The notes: generated by a model from the letters alone, not told the origin. Counted from the first letter of the stretch, positions 8,923-17,639 are shown. The stretch: 64,000 nucleotides of DNA from Streptomyces sp. NBC_00775 (GCF_036347135.1 NZ_CP108938.1:10850001-10914000), one strand, 5' to 3'. Program-made: numbers and translations.

Positions 8923-9291
8923 TCATCGGGCACCGGGGCGGTCGCGTTGCGGCAGCCGCTTGGTGACCAGGTCGTAGGAGTTCTCGACCGCGTCGGTGAC
9001 CAGCCGCTCGGTGATGCCGGGACCAGGACCGAGGGAGATCCAGTGCCGTTTGTCGAGGTAGTGGCCCGGTGTGATCGAGGCGTAGCCGCGTACGTGAGCG
9101 CGGGCGTGTTCGGGTTCGCACTTGACCGTGATGATCTGGTCGTCCGGGTCGTCGGTGACGATCAGGAACACTTTGCCCGCGACCTTGTACACGTCGAGTC
9201 CGGGAGTGAAGGGGTATCCGTGGCTGACGTCGGGCAGGGTGCGGGCCGCCCGGCGGGCGGTGTCTTGGAGCCGGTCACCGGCCGCGCTCAC
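8923..9291 (-). CDS. MmcQ/YjbR-family DNA-binding-fold protein
   Basis: 122 residues from a GTG at 9291 that overlaps the TGA of the upstream paralogue by four bases (GTGA), indicating translational coupling. It has the YjbR fold: VSHGYPFTPGLDVYKVAGKV, the CEPEHA turn and the signature ITPGHYLDKRHWISL near residue 80. The family is called DNA-binding from structure, but no biochemical role is established. It is about 40% identical by eye to its neighbour, so the pair looks like a tandem duplication kept as a two-gene unit. Confidence 0.82.
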   Translation of the reverse strand: MSAAGDRLQDTARRAARTLPDVSHGYPFTPGLDVYKVAGKVFLIVTDDPDDQIITVKCEPEHARAHVRGYASITPGHYLDKRHWISLGPGPGITERLVTDAVENSYDLVTKRLPQRDRPGAR

Positions 9292-9680
9292 CGGGCCGGC
9301 CTTCCGCTGCCGTAGGTGTGCGGGTCGACGGGCTGCTCCGCCTTGGGCAGGTGAGCGACGACGAGCCGGTATGACTCGGTGACGAGCTCCCCGACGAGCT
9401 CCTTGTCGACGCCTGCCCCGCCCTCCAGCGTGATCCAGTGCTTCTTGTTCATGTGGTAGCCCGGGGTGATGTGGCTGTACTGCTCCCGCAGGGCGTGGGC
9501 CTCGCCGGGGTCCGCCTTGAGGATCACGACGGGACGCCCCGGGACCTCGGTCATCAGCATGAACACCTTGCCGCGCACCTTGAAGACCTCCAAGTCGGGG
9601 CCGAAGGGATGCTCCAGCGCTGCTCCGGGAAGTCCTTCGGCGCAGTCGACGGCGGTCTTGTGCAGGTCCGTTCCGTTCAT
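9288..9680 (-). CDS. MmcQ/YjbR-family DNA-binding-fold protein
   Basis: 130 residues from the ATG at 9680. It carries the same architecture as its downstream paralogue: EHPFGPDLEVFKVRGKVFML, then ADPGEA and the signature ITPGYHMNKKHWITL. It is the first gene of a coupled pair. The divergent AraC-type regulator starts 93 bases away and is an obvious candidate to control it, but no operator is evident. Confidence 0.85.
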   Translation of the reverse strand: MNGTDLHKTAVDCAEGLPGAALEHPFGPDLEVFKVRGKVFMLMTEVPGRPVVILKADPGEAHALREQYSHITPGYHMNKKHWITLEGGAGVDKELVGELVTESYRLVVAHLPKAEQPVDPHTYGSGRPAR

Positions 9681-9772
9681 GGGGCGGTGCCTTCCTCAAA
9701 AGGGTGGTCGCGGCGGCACGTCCCATACTTCCCTCGAACCCGACAAGGAGGGCGGTAGGCTGCGGACACGTG

Positions 9773-10705
9773 ATGGTCGACAAGCGACACTCCGGGCCGA
9801 GCAGGCAGGCCGGACCAGCTGCGGTTCCGCTGTACGGTTTCCAGCCCCCGGTCGGTACTCCCTACGGCCTTGAGGTGAGTACCGTCGAGGATTTCTTCGC
9901 CCAGCACGACGACTGGCCGTGGAACCCGCCCCGTCCGGGCCGTGCCACCTTCCACTACCTCATCGCGGTCACCGAGGGTGAGTTGCGGCACGACGTCGAC
10001 TACGTCACGCGGACCGTCGCCCCCGGCCAGTGGCTGTGGGTGCGTCCCGGGCACGCGCAGTGCTGGCATCCGCCCGGCGCGGCCCGCGGTACGTTCATCC
10101 TGTTCGAACCGGACGTGCTGCGGCCCGACCTCGCCCGTCTCCTGGCCCCGCTCACCGCGCACGAGGCCCCCGCCGTGCTCAGCCCGCACCCCGACGACAC
10201 GGCCTGGCTCCAGCAGACGGCACTCCAGCTCCTGGACGAACACCGCGCACTGGGGCGCCGCCCCCTCGACGTCCACCGCGCCCTGCGGCGCAGCCTGCTC
10301 GAATCGCTGCTGCTGCGCCTGGCCAACTCCCCGGACATCGCCCTCGATGGCACGGCCGCGGCCGGCACGGGCCGCGCCGACAGGTACGGACGCTTCCTGG
10401 ACGCCCTGGAACTGCACTTTCGCGAGCTGCACCAAGCCGCGGACTACGCCGAGTTGCTCGGCTGCTCGGTCCGCACCCTCAGCCGTGCTGCCCGGGACGC
10501 CACCGGCAAGGGGGTACGCGAACTCATCGACGAGCGGCGCCTCCTGGAAGCCCGGCGCCTGCTGGGAGCTGCCCGGTGGGATGCCCGGACGGTGGCCGTC
10601 CACCTCGGCTTCACCGACCCCGCGAACTTCGGCCGCTTCTTCCGCGACCGCACCGGCCTCACCCCGGCCGTCTTCGCGGCCCGCGAAGCGAGGTCCGACG
10701 CTTGA
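9773..10705 (+). CDS. AraC-family transcriptional regulator
   Basis: 310 residues from the ATG at 9773; the preceding GTG at 9770 is equally possible and the nearest purine-rich ribosome site (AAGGAGG) is about 20 bases upstream. Residues ~20-170 form a cupin-like ligand-binding domain (PGRATFHYLIAVTEGELRHD, VAPGQWLWVRPGHAQCWHPP). The C-terminal ~100 residues contain the two AraC helix-turn-helix motifs (YAELLGCSVRTLSRA and TVAVHLGFTDPANFGRFFRD), followed by TGLTPAVF. It is divergent from the YjbR pair. Confidence 0.9.
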   Translation: MVDKRHSGPSRQAGPAAVPLYGFQPPVGTPYGLEVSTVEDFFAQHDDWPWNPPRPGRATFHYLIAVTEGELRHDVDYVTRTVAPGQWLWVRPGHAQCWHPPGAARGTFILFEPDVLRPDLARLLAPLTAHEAPAVLSPHPDDTAWLQQTALQLLDEHRALGRRPLDVHRALRRSLLESLLLRLANSPDIALDGTAAAGTGRADRYGRFLDALELHFRELHQAADYAELLGCSVRTLSRAARDATGKGVRELIDERRLLEARRLLGAARWDARTVAVHLGFTDPANFGRFFRDRTGLTPAVFAAREARSDA

Positions 10706-10779
10706 CGGAAACGCGGCTAACGCCCCTTGCCCGTCAGGAGGCAATGGCTGTCTTCGCAGTCTGCGCGTTGTCGCACCGT

Positions 10780-10978
10780 TCACCTGTCGAGAGCCCGCCG
10801 GATGAACTCCTCGCGGGTCGCGTTGGAAGCGCGCGACACAGCCGCATGACCCACCGACATGTCGAACCCGTGGAAGCCTCCGCCCCACATGTGGAAATCG
10901 ACGCTCACGCCCGCCTCGGACAAGCGGCCGGCGTAGATCAGGATCTCGTCGCGGAACCCGTGGTTTATGGGCAGCTCG
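10780..10978 (-). pseudogene. Alpha/beta-hydrolase, C-terminal fragment
   Basis: A start-less frame on the minus strand reads HGFRDEILIYAGRLSEAGVS, then a WGGGFHGFD segment carrying the expected catalytic histidine, and ends ATREEFIRRALDR-stop at 10780. This is the last ~65 residues of a hormone-sensitive-lipase-type esterase. The nucleophile and oxyanion regions would lie to the right but the homology stops near 10978. Confidence 0.6.
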
Positions 10979-11434
10979 GCAGTGATTCATGGGGTCTGAT
11001 CTGGTGTTTTGTGTGGTGGACATGTCCGTGACCGATTCCGCCGCCCCTGCGGGCTGCGCGGCGCCCTGGCCCGGAAGTGGATGAGCCGTTGCCGGAGCGG
11101 GAGTTGCCGGCCGGCTTTGTGATGCCGGCCGAGACGGCGACGTGCACGCTGTTGCGCAAGGAGCTGGTGTGACGCTGAATTTCACAGCGTCGTCACCGAG
11201 GCGACGGCCGACCCAGCCGTCGTCGGGCCGATCTGCATCGCCACCCGTCGCTCCCACCACGACGACCTCTACGTCATCCTCGCCAACGACGCGACGAGCG
11301 AGCCGCCTGCGCTCGACGGCTGCCGCTTCGCGCGGCTCGGCCTGATCGTCACCACCCTCAACGATTCCGCCAGTCCGCGGACAATCGGGCAGAGCGGCCC
11401 AGAACGTCCTCCCAGTCGGACGCCCTGCCGAGTC
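10979..11434. other. No intact gene; possible coding fragments
   Basis: One plus-strand frame between about 11070 and 11163 ends in a stop (ETATCTLLRKELV), and another from about 11170 to 11390 reads like protein (VVGPICIATRRSHHDDLYV; GCRFARLGLIVTTLND) but lacks a start. Neither matches a family I can name. The stretch looks like debris between the hydrolase remnant and the next gene. Confidence 0.3.
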
Positions 11435-11962
11435 TCAGTCGAGGCTTCTGTCAGGTCGGGTGTAGAAGGACTCGACGCCCCGCCAGGGCGAGGGGCCGCC
11501 CAGTGATCGGTCCAGGCGCCGTTGGGACGGGTCGAGGGAACAGCGGGCCGCATTGACGAAACTCAGGTGAGCCTCGCCCAGCGCAGTATGAATCGGCCGC
11601 AGTTCTTCAAGGTTGGTCGGCTGACGAGCATGGAAGAGGATGGTGAAGTCCTCCAGGATCTCGCAGACCCGCTCGGCTGCGGCGCTGGTCGCCGGGTCGG
11701 CAACGAGGCTGACCGAGTGCTGGGCGGCCACGAACGGCACCCAGTTGACGGCGGGCCTGCGCTCGTCGAGGAAAGCCTCGCGCAGCTCTGCCTCCACGGC
11801 CCCGAACGCCTGCAGGAACTTCTCGTAGGCGGCGGTCTGCGTCCCCTGCAGCCATTGCTGGTGCTGGCCGCGGCGCCCGACGACACCGCCGGCGATGACG
11901 CCCACGACCGTTGCGGTGACAGCACCTGCGGTGGATATCAGCAGATCCCATGAGACAGTCAA
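11435..11962 (-). CDS. Membrane-anchored protein of unknown function
   Basis: 175 residues from a TTG at 11962 with GAGGAG six bases upstream. One transmembrane helix at residues 6-28 (LLISTAGAVTATVVGVIAGG) is followed by a cytoplasmic helical domain (QWLQGTQTAAYEKFLQAFGAVEAELREAF). This layout, an N-terminal helix plus a four-helix-bundle-like region, is common among uncharacterised Streptomyces proteins. I do not recognise a specific function. Confidence 0.7.
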   Translation of the reverse strand: MTVSWDLLISTAGAVTATVVGVIAGGVVGRRGQHQQWLQGTQTAAYEKFLQAFGAVEAELREAFLDERRPAVNWVPFVAAQHSVSLVADPATSAAAERVCEILEDFTILFHARQPTNLEELRPIHTALGEAHLSFVNAARCSLDPSQRRLDRSLGGPSPWRGVESFYTRPDRSLD

Positions 11963-12115
11963 GCGAGTCTCCTCACGATGGATGACGGGGAGCCCACCGG
12001 CAGCCCCGCGCTGAACGAAGCCGACGGCATGAACGTCAATTCTTCCCCAGCGAGGATCATTTCGGGCTTGTGCGGAGCGGGACCGCTACGGCTGTGTTGT
12101 CGTGGGCCGCAGCAG

Positions 12116-12640
12116 TCACGCGAACGACGGCCACCGGTCGGCGGCCCACTCCCGCCAGTCGCCCCAGCCGGGCGGCGGGCCGGCGACCCTGCGGCCCTCC
12201 AGCTCCGCCGCGTCGGGCTCCTGAAAATGCGCCCGCCCGTGCAGGATGTCGGCCTCGGACATCGGCAACGTCTCCTCTGGGGCGGTCGCCCAGCGGTGGG
12301 CGATACGGGCGCGCTGGGTCTCATCGTCCACCGGCAGGTAGACCATGCGGAAACACGCCTCCTCGGCCTCCACCAGCCAGCGGATCGCAGACCGTTCGTC
12401 CCGTGACCAGCAGCCGTAGTCCACGACGACGTCGGTGCCCAGTCTGACCGCCTCCAAGGCGAGCCAGAGCATGCGTCCCTCCAGCACGTCGCGCTTCCCG
12501 TCGGCCTCCGCCTCGCCGAACAGGGGAATCATCCAGTCGTCGGGCGTTAGGCGCAGCGCGCCGTGCTCCGCGGCAAGCTGCCGAGCCCGCGTGGTCTTTC
12601 CGGCCCCTGGCAGGCCGACCATCAGGAACAACGTGGTCAC
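12116..12640 (-). CDS. P-loop kinase (AAA_33-type ATP-binding protein)
   Basis: 174 residues from a GTG at 12640; an ATG at 12700 would add 20 residues. Walker A is GLPGAGKTTRARQLA, followed by LRLTPDDWMIPLFG and VVVDYGCWSRDERSAIR, the pattern of zeta-toxin/polynucleotide-kinase-like P-loop kinases. Such proteins phosphorylate small molecules (nucleotides, sugars or antibiotics), but the substrate cannot be told from sequence. It is monocistronic and next to the Tn554-like element. Confidence 0.8.
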   Translation of the reverse strand: MTTLFLMVGLPGAGKTTRARQLAAEHGALRLTPDDWMIPLFGEAEADGKRDVLEGRMLWLALEAVRLGTDVVVDYGCWSRDERSAIRWLVEAEEACFRMVYLPVDDETQRARIAHRWATAPEETLPMSEADILHGRAHFQEPDAAELEGRRVAGPPPGWGDWREWAADRWPSFA

Positions 12641-12873
12641 AACCAGATCGTGGCAGGGAAGCCAATCAGACGACCACCGCTTTATCCGCCCGCCGATCAT
12701 CGGCGAGCCACAGGCGGGTGAAGGCCACGGTGACTGTGCATGTAAAACGCAGGCGGCACAGGACTCGACTACATGCCTTACATCCCTGACGACTCCAGAT
12801 GCCCGCTGACCTGCTCAATAACCTAGGAACCCCAGATAATGATCTCCGAGGCAGTGGCCGCCGAGCCGCATCA

Positions 12874-13266
12874 TCAGGGCAACGGCCGTTCGCTGCGGAG
12901 CCTACGGATCTCACCGTATGCGGTCTCCAGTCGTCGGGCGAGGTCGCTGTTCTCGGCTCGTAGCTGCTTGATCCGTGCGAGCGCGGCCTCCAGCCGGCGC
13001 TGGATGGATGCGACCGACGCGGGCTGTGAGCCTGTCCGCTCGGTGGCGGGCTGGCGATTCTGCAGCTGCCGGATGGCTGTGACGAGGTCGGGCTGGGTGT
13101 ATAGCCACGACCTCGACACCCCAGCCGCTTTCGCGATCGCCGCGAAGCTGATCCGGCCGCCGCTGCGGCGGGCTGCCGAGACGGCCTTCTCGGCGTCGTG
13201 GCGGGCGCGTTCGCTGCGGCGCCGGGTGGCCTCGGCCAAGGCGGCGGTGTTGTCAGCTGGCGGCAT
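12874..13266 (-). CDS. DUF6262 / TnpC-like transposition accessory protein
   Basis: 130 residues from the ATG at 13266, overlapping the end of the recombinase gene by 14 bases. An N-terminal helix-turn-helix-like segment (GGRISFAAIAKAAGVSRSWL) is followed by a C-terminal coiled coil (IQRRLEAALARIKQLRAENS). Proteins of this type form the last gene of Tn554-family transposons and influence insertion orientation and efficiency. The overlap implies co-translation with the recombinase. Confidence 0.82.
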   Translation of the reverse strand: MPPADNTAALAEATRRRSERARHDAEKAVSAARRSGGRISFAAIAKAAGVSRSWLYTQPDLVTAIRQLQNRQPATERTGSQPASVASIQRRLEAALARIKQLRAENSDLARRLETAYGEIRRLRSERPLP

Positions 13267-15547
13267 CGACGTCCTCCACCTGGCCGCCGACGACGATCTG
13301 GTTCTCGGCGGCCCCTTCGAGAGCGTCGATAATCGCCTCGAGCTTGCCGAGGGTGCGGCGGTTCTTCTCCGCGACCCGGGCGAGCCCGGCCTGCTCGGCC
13401 TGGGCGATGAGTTCGCTGGTCTCCTGCCGCTGCTGGCGGTGCTGCTGGAGGAAGTCACCGGTGGTGATGAAGAACCGGCAGTCCAGACAGGGGTTGGCGT
13501 ACTCACAGTCGGTCTGCACCGGGGCTCCGCAGTAGCCGTTGGGCAGCGTCACCTTCGCGCGGACCAGGCTCATCTTCGCCCAGGCCGCCCCGGCGAGCGG
13601 GTGATCGGCAGCGATCTCGGCCTTCTGTCCCTCGTGGTTGACCTTGAGAGCATTCTCCCAGTGCCGCCGGAGCGTCTTGTCGTGGAGCTTGGCGTAGACG
13701 GCGGTCATGGCCGGCGACATGTGATCGAGCAGGGTCTGAATCACGGGCTGGGGAACGTCGGCGTTGATCATGCGGGTGGCCAGGGTGTGCCGGAACTGGT
13801 GGAAGGTCACCTTTACTGGGCGGCCGTGTTCGTCGGTGAGGCTGAGCCGCTCCAGCCAGATTGCCAGGTGATCGCGCATGCGGCGGTCGCTGACCTGCTT
13901 GCTGCCGTCGACGTTCTTCAGTGAGGCGGGGAAGAGCCACTTGCAGCCCTGCGGGAAGCGTTCGAGGACGGCCTGTTGCTGGCGGCCGATCTCGGCCGCG
14001 AGTTCCTCGCTCAGCGGGAAGAACGCCGGGCGATCGTGGATCTTGCGGTTGAGCCAGGCCAGGTAGGGGTTGTTCTCGGCGTCTCGGACGATGCAGTCGA
14101 AGGGCAGCCAGCGGGCGTCCTTCGTGCGCAGACCGCAGGCCATGAGGATCTTCAGCAGCACCCGTCCGTCGTCGGACGGGAACTGCGCGACTGCCTCGGG
14201 AGCCTCCAGCTGCCGCATGAGGTGCTCGGGGATGAAGCGCGGCTTCAGCCCGCGCGGCTTCGGCGCATCATCGTAGATCAGCGCGTTGCGGGCCAGGTCC
14301 GGCTGCCACTCATAGCGGTGGACGTCGCGCAGGAAGACACCGACGCAGCTGATGGCGCGCGAGCGGAAGTGCTCGCTGTGCCCTTCGGCCTGCAGGGCAG
14401 CGAACCATGTCTCGATGCGGGCCCGATTGAGCGCCGCCGGTCCACCATTGACGCCGTCGACGTCGGCCAAGTGGCAGGCCAGGCGGGTGATGGCCTGGAC
14501 GCTGGTGGTCAGGCCGGCCGGGTTGCTGCCGCGGGTCAGCCGCCAGCGGGCCCAGCGCTTGGTCAGATCCTGCAGCCAGGTCTGGGGAATGCCGCCGAAG
14601 TGCAGACGGCAGCAGTCCTCGTTGGCCAGGTCGAGCAGCCGCAGATCCCAGCTGTCACGCGGGAACTGGTCGGCCCACGGATCGTCGGCGATCAGCAGCC
14701 GCTGCAGCTCGAAGCGGGTGCCGCGGATGAACGCGTAGGACAGTGACTGGTAGCCCTTGCGCGCTACGTGGCAAAACTCCAGCCACTGCGTCTCGTCCCA
14801 GTCCATCAGGCTGTGCACGCCCGATTCGCGGATCCAGCTCAGCGCGCGGGTCACCGTGCGCGGAGCCGTGTGTCGGTCCCCGATGTCGGCCCGGCGCTGC
14901 AGCCCGAATTGCATCTCCAGGCGGACCTGGCGCCCCAGGTCGTGAAACCGGATATAGGGGTCGCGCCGCAGCTCCAGACGCGCGAACCACTCGATCAACT
15001 GCTCGTCCGGTAGCTCGGGATGGCCGTTGTTGCGCCAGCGGATGTAGTGCCGCCGGCACAACACCGAACCGGGCCCTGTCGTCCACCACGGGCAGTCGGG
15101 CAGCACACAGTCCTGCTCCCCGTGCGGCGGCGGCTCGTAGCGCGCGGTGGCCAGCCATGCGTCCAGGTCCGGCGAACCGGCCGCCTGCCACAGCTCTGTG
15201 TGCCGGGTGCAGATCCGCGGGGAGCACCCGTTCATCGAGCGGCGGCAGTCCGTCACCGCGCAGCCCCGGATCACGCGGTGGTGCCGGTGGTAGGCGTCCC
15301 CGCCGGGCACCCACGCCTCGAACTCGGGGCGGCTGGCCTGCACCCACCGCTGGTAGTGCGCGGTGCACAGCTGCTTGACCGAGTAGCTCAGCATCCGCTC
15401 GCACGACGGGATGCGGCACTCGCCCTGGAAGAACACCCGGCTGTCACGCGGCGGATAGAACTCCTCGCCCCGGAATTCCGGACGCACGACCTCCATCAGC
15501 CGCTCCAGCAGTCCGGCCGTCGGCTGAAAGCGCTCCAGTGTGCTCAC
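13253..15547 (-). CDS. Tn554-like tyrosine recombinase (TnpB-type site-specific integrase)
   Basis: 764 residues from a GTG at 15547 (GGAG eight bases upstream); a longer frame reaches 16036 but is low-complexity Arg/Pro. Three N-terminal zinc-binding repeats (GECRIPSCERM, GCAVTDCRRSM, DCVLPDCPWW, each with a later C and H) precede the catalytic domain. That domain has R in CGLRTKDARWLPFDC, HQFRHTLATRM, and a Tyr in AVYAKLHD. A Cys cluster (CEYANPCLDC) lies near the end. The catalytic set looks complete. The start overlaps the stop of an upstream short frame (GTGA), suggesting it was once preceded by the TnpA partner, which is not visible. Confidence 0.87.
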   Translation of the reverse strand: MSTLERFQPTAGLLERLMEVVRPEFRGEEFYPPRDSRVFFQGECRIPSCERMLSYSVKQLCTAHYQRWVQASRPEFEAWVPGGDAYHRHHRVIRGCAVTDCRRSMNGCSPRICTRHTELWQAAGSPDLDAWLATARYEPPPHGEQDCVLPDCPWWTTGPGSVLCRRHYIRWRNNGHPELPDEQLIEWFARLELRRDPYIRFHDLGRQVRLEMQFGLQRRADIGDRHTAPRTVTRALSWIRESGVHSLMDWDETQWLEFCHVARKGYQSLSYAFIRGTRFELQRLLIADDPWADQFPRDSWDLRLLDLANEDCCRLHFGGIPQTWLQDLTKRWARWRLTRGSNPAGLTTSVQAITRLACHLADVDGVNGGPAALNRARIETWFAALQAEGHSEHFRSRAISCVGVFLRDVHRYEWQPDLARNALIYDDAPKPRGLKPRFIPEHLMRQLEAPEAVAQFPSDDGRVLLKILMACGLRTKDARWLPFDCIVRDAENNPYLAWLNRKIHDRPAFFPLSEELAAEIGRQQQAVLERFPQGCKWLFPASLKNVDGSKQVSDRRMRDHLAIWLERLSLTDEHGRPVKVTFHQFRHTLATRMINADVPQPVIQTLLDHMSPAMTAVYAKLHDKTLRRHWENALKVNHEGQKAEIAADHPLAGAAWAKMSLVRAKVTLPNGYCGAPVQTDCEYANPCLDCRFFITTGDFLQQHRQQRQETSELIAQAEQAGLARVAEKNRRTLGKLEAIIDALEGAAENQIVVGGQVEDVDAAS

Positions 15548-16234
15548 GCCTCCACGCTCCCGTTGCTCAGCAGCCCTGCAGAGACAAGGACTTCCCGATG
15601 ATCCGCCACCGCAGGGGCGCGGACGCCGCCGGGGGTTCGCTGCGGTAGCGGTGTTCGACCTGGTGGATGGTCCCGGTAGCTGCGCCTTCGCGGATGGACT
15701 GGGCAGGTGACGCGGCGCCGGTGCATGACTCGGCGGACCTCGATTCCGCCTCGGCCCGGCGTGCTGGACCGCTCGGCTGGGTGATCGGGCGGAGCAGCCC
15801 TGAGGCGTAGCTGATCGTGGGGTGGCCGAATTCAAAGATTCCATCAGCGCAGCCCGTGGTCGTGGACGACGGGACGGGGGCGGGGGCGGGATGCCTGGAC
15901 CCCGTCGGACGTCACGTGGGCGGGGTCGTCGCTGCCCGGGGGCCGGAGCCTGCTGAACGCCGCCCAAAGGCGGGTGGGTGGGTGTTCGCCGGCGGCGTTT
16001 TTGTGGGCTTTTACCTGATGTGTGGGGTTTGGTCAAGCCACGACTTGTCGGAGCGTGACGGTGGCGGGTGTGCGGGGCCTACTTGAGGTGCGGGCCTCAA
16101 CGGAAAGGAAATGAGGCAGTGCGGTGGGGGTGGAAATTCCTCACCGAGGTTGTCCCTTTCTCCGGTCCGCTGGCCATTGTCCAGAATTCCTGGGGCGCGT
16201 GATTGGGCCCCTCTGTATTGCTAGGAGAAAAACC
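15544..16234. other. Region upstream of the recombinase and of the glycine-rich gene
   Basis: A minus-strand frame ending at 15544 (REVLVSAGLLSNGSVEA-stop) overlaps the recombinase GTG by four bases and may be the extreme C-terminus of a lost TnpA partner. From about 15750 to 16200 I see no convincing gene. The 150 bases before 16235 should hold the promoter of the glycine-rich gene. Confidence 0.35.
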
Positions 16235-16831
16235 ATGACTCGTAATGTTCACACCCACAGTGATGTCCGTTCCCGGCGGCGTGGTCTGCGTTTTGCGACG
16301 CTTTTCGCTTCGGCCGCAATGATTTCGGGGGGCATTCTCCTTCCGGCGTCCTCCGCGATGGCTGCCCCGATGCCGGCTTCGCATGTTGTGAGCTTTGTTC
16401 ACGGCGGCGGTGTCGGTGGTGACGGAGGGGATGGCGGGGGCGGCCTCATCGGCGGTGGCGGCGGCTCCGGCGGCTCTGGTGGCGGCAGTGTGCTGGGTGT
16501 CGGTGGTGACGGCGGCAAGGGCGGCAACGGCGGCAACGGCGTCCTGTCCGGCGGCGGCGGCGGTGGCGGCGGTGGTGGCGGCGACGGTGTTGTCGGCGGC
16601 AACGGCGGCAAGGGAGGCAACGGTGGCACCGGCTTGTTCGGCGGCAACGCCGGCGGTGGCGGTGGTGGCGGTGACGGCGTCCTGAAGGGCGGCAACGGCG
16701 GCAAGGGCGGCACCGGCGGCGACGGTGTCTTCCAGGGCGGCAACGGAGGCAAGGGCGGCAAGGGCGGCCTGGGTGGTCTCTTCGGCGGCCTGGGCGGCGG
16801 TGGTGGCGCCGGGGGCAGCAGCATCTTCTGA
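16235..16831 (+). CDS. Secreted glycine-rich repeat protein
   Basis: 198 residues, ATG at 16235 after AGGAG. A long Sec signal peptide (basic region to ~residue 18, hydrophobic core LRFATLFASAAMISGG, cut after AMA at ~45) releases a mature chain beginning APMPASHVVSF. The rest is almost pure glycine repeat, with modules such as GGNGGKGGNGGTGLF and GGNGGKGGTGGDGVF. The GGX periodicity resembles mycobacterial PGRS tracts, which can pack as polyglycine-II helices. No catalytic domain or sortase motif is visible. It heads a cluster of three similar secreted proteins and shares the AMA-APMPxxH cleavage region with the third. Role unknown; a surface or matrix function is inference. Confidence 0.82.
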   Translation: MTRNVHTHSDVRSRRRGLRFATLFASAAMISGGILLPASSAMAAPMPASHVVSFVHGGGVGGDGGDGGGGLIGGGGGSGGSGGGSVLGVGGDGGKGGNGGNGVLSGGGGGGGGGGGDGVVGGNGGKGGNGGTGLFGGNAGGGGGGGDGVLKGGNGGKGGTGGDGVFQGGNGGKGGKGGLGGLFGGLGGGGGAGGSSIF

Positions 16832-16844
16832 CGCTCCCGCGCCG

Positions 16845-16865
16845 GCAGCCCCGCAATGGGGCTGC
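16845..16865 (+). terminator. Hairpin after the first glycine-rich gene
   Basis: GCAGCCCC and GGGGCTGC form a perfect 8-bp stem with a five-base loop, 13 bases after the stop. No U-run follows, as is common in Streptomyces. It could attenuate rather than end transcription into the next gene. Confidence 0.55.
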
Positions 16866-16989
16866 GGTGTCCGGGCCCTGGTGGCCCGCCCCGGCGGGGT
16901 GGAGGTCGAAGCGGCCTCCACCCCCCACCCCCCATCTCCTTCAAATTTTCACCTCGTGTGACATCTCGTGACGGAAACGGAGAACTCTC

Positions 16990-17454
16990 ATGTCCAGAAG
17001 GCTTTGGCAGCGTCCCCTCATCCTGGCGGTGGCCTCGGTGGCCCTGGCCACCGGCACTGCGTGCGCCGCGCAGGCGTCGCCGAGTGCCGCGGCGGTCACC
17101 GGCCATGTGGCCGTGGCTGACCGGTCCTCCCACTGCGGCAGGGGCGGAGAAGGCGGGGAGGGCGGGAAGGGCGGGGAAGGCGGCAGGGGTGGTGAGCCCG
17201 GTCGGCCGGGTGAGCCCGGCAAGCCCGGCACGTCCTGCTTGCGGTTCGGCGATCTGCCCGACAAACCCGCATCGAAGCTCACGATGATCGACAAGATACG
17301 GATCGTGATGGCGGTGGAGTCCGGCCAGGCGAAGAAGGCCGAGGTCGCCAAGAAGTACAAGGTCTCGGAGAAGGAGATCGGCACCTGGGTCAAGCAGTTC
17401 CGCGACGGTGACTGGGCCGCGCTGACGGGAGTGGACTTCCTCTTCGGCTCCTGA
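16990..17454 (+). CDS. Secreted collagen-like protein with a transposase-type helix-turn-helix
   Basis: 154 residues. A Sec signal peptide (residues 1-~30, core LILAVASVALATGTACA; the Cys at 25 also leaves a lipoprotein reading possible) is followed by a short linker. Eleven uninterrupted Gly-X-Y triplets occupy residues 50-82, the last ones GEPGRPGEPGKPG, and are bracketed by Cys49 and Cys83. Residues ~96-146 (DKIRIVMAVESGQAKKAEVA and KKYKVSEKEIGTWVKQF) closely resemble the helix-turn-helix at the N-terminus of IS3/IS630-type transposases. A DNA-binding-like domain on an exported chain is unusual. The helices may instead serve for trimerisation or binding outside the cell. The frame is continuous and has a ribosome site (GGAG) before 16990. 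Confidence 0.82.
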   Translation: MSRRLWQRPLILAVASVALATGTACAAQASPSAAAVTGHVAVADRSSHCGRGGEGGEGGKGGEGGRGGEPGRPGEPGKPGTSCLRFGDLPDKPASKLTMIDKIRIVMAVESGQAKKAEVAKKYKVSEKEIGTWVKQFRDGDWAALTGVDFLFGS

Positions 17455-17540
17455 AGGGGCCTTGGCGCCGGGCCGGCCTGCTCGATTGCAGGGCCCGCCC
17501 GGTGGCCTCTTCCGTACTGTCCTCGCGGGCGGACCGGGGA

Positions 17541-17639
17541 GAGGCGGAAATAAGGGAAACCGCGTCACGGACCGGAAGCGGCGGAAAAAGGAAGCCGCGT
17601 CACGGGCCGGAAGAGGCGGAAAGGGAATCCGCGTCACGG
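17541..17639 (+). repeat. Tandem ~34-bp repeats in the leader of the third glycine-rich gene
   Basis: CCGCGTCACGG occurs at 17560, 17595 and 17629 (spacings 35 and 34), each copy embedded in CCGGAAG-GGCGGAAA context. About 2.7 units end 30 bases before the start at 17669. They lie in the probable 5' leader and could be a repeated regulator site or structured RNA. Confidence 0.7.

Noticed and set aside
15548..16036. N-terminal extension of the Tn554-like recombinase
   Set aside because: The extra 163 residues are Arg/Pro low complexity and the GTG at 15547 has a ribosome site and a GTGA overlap.
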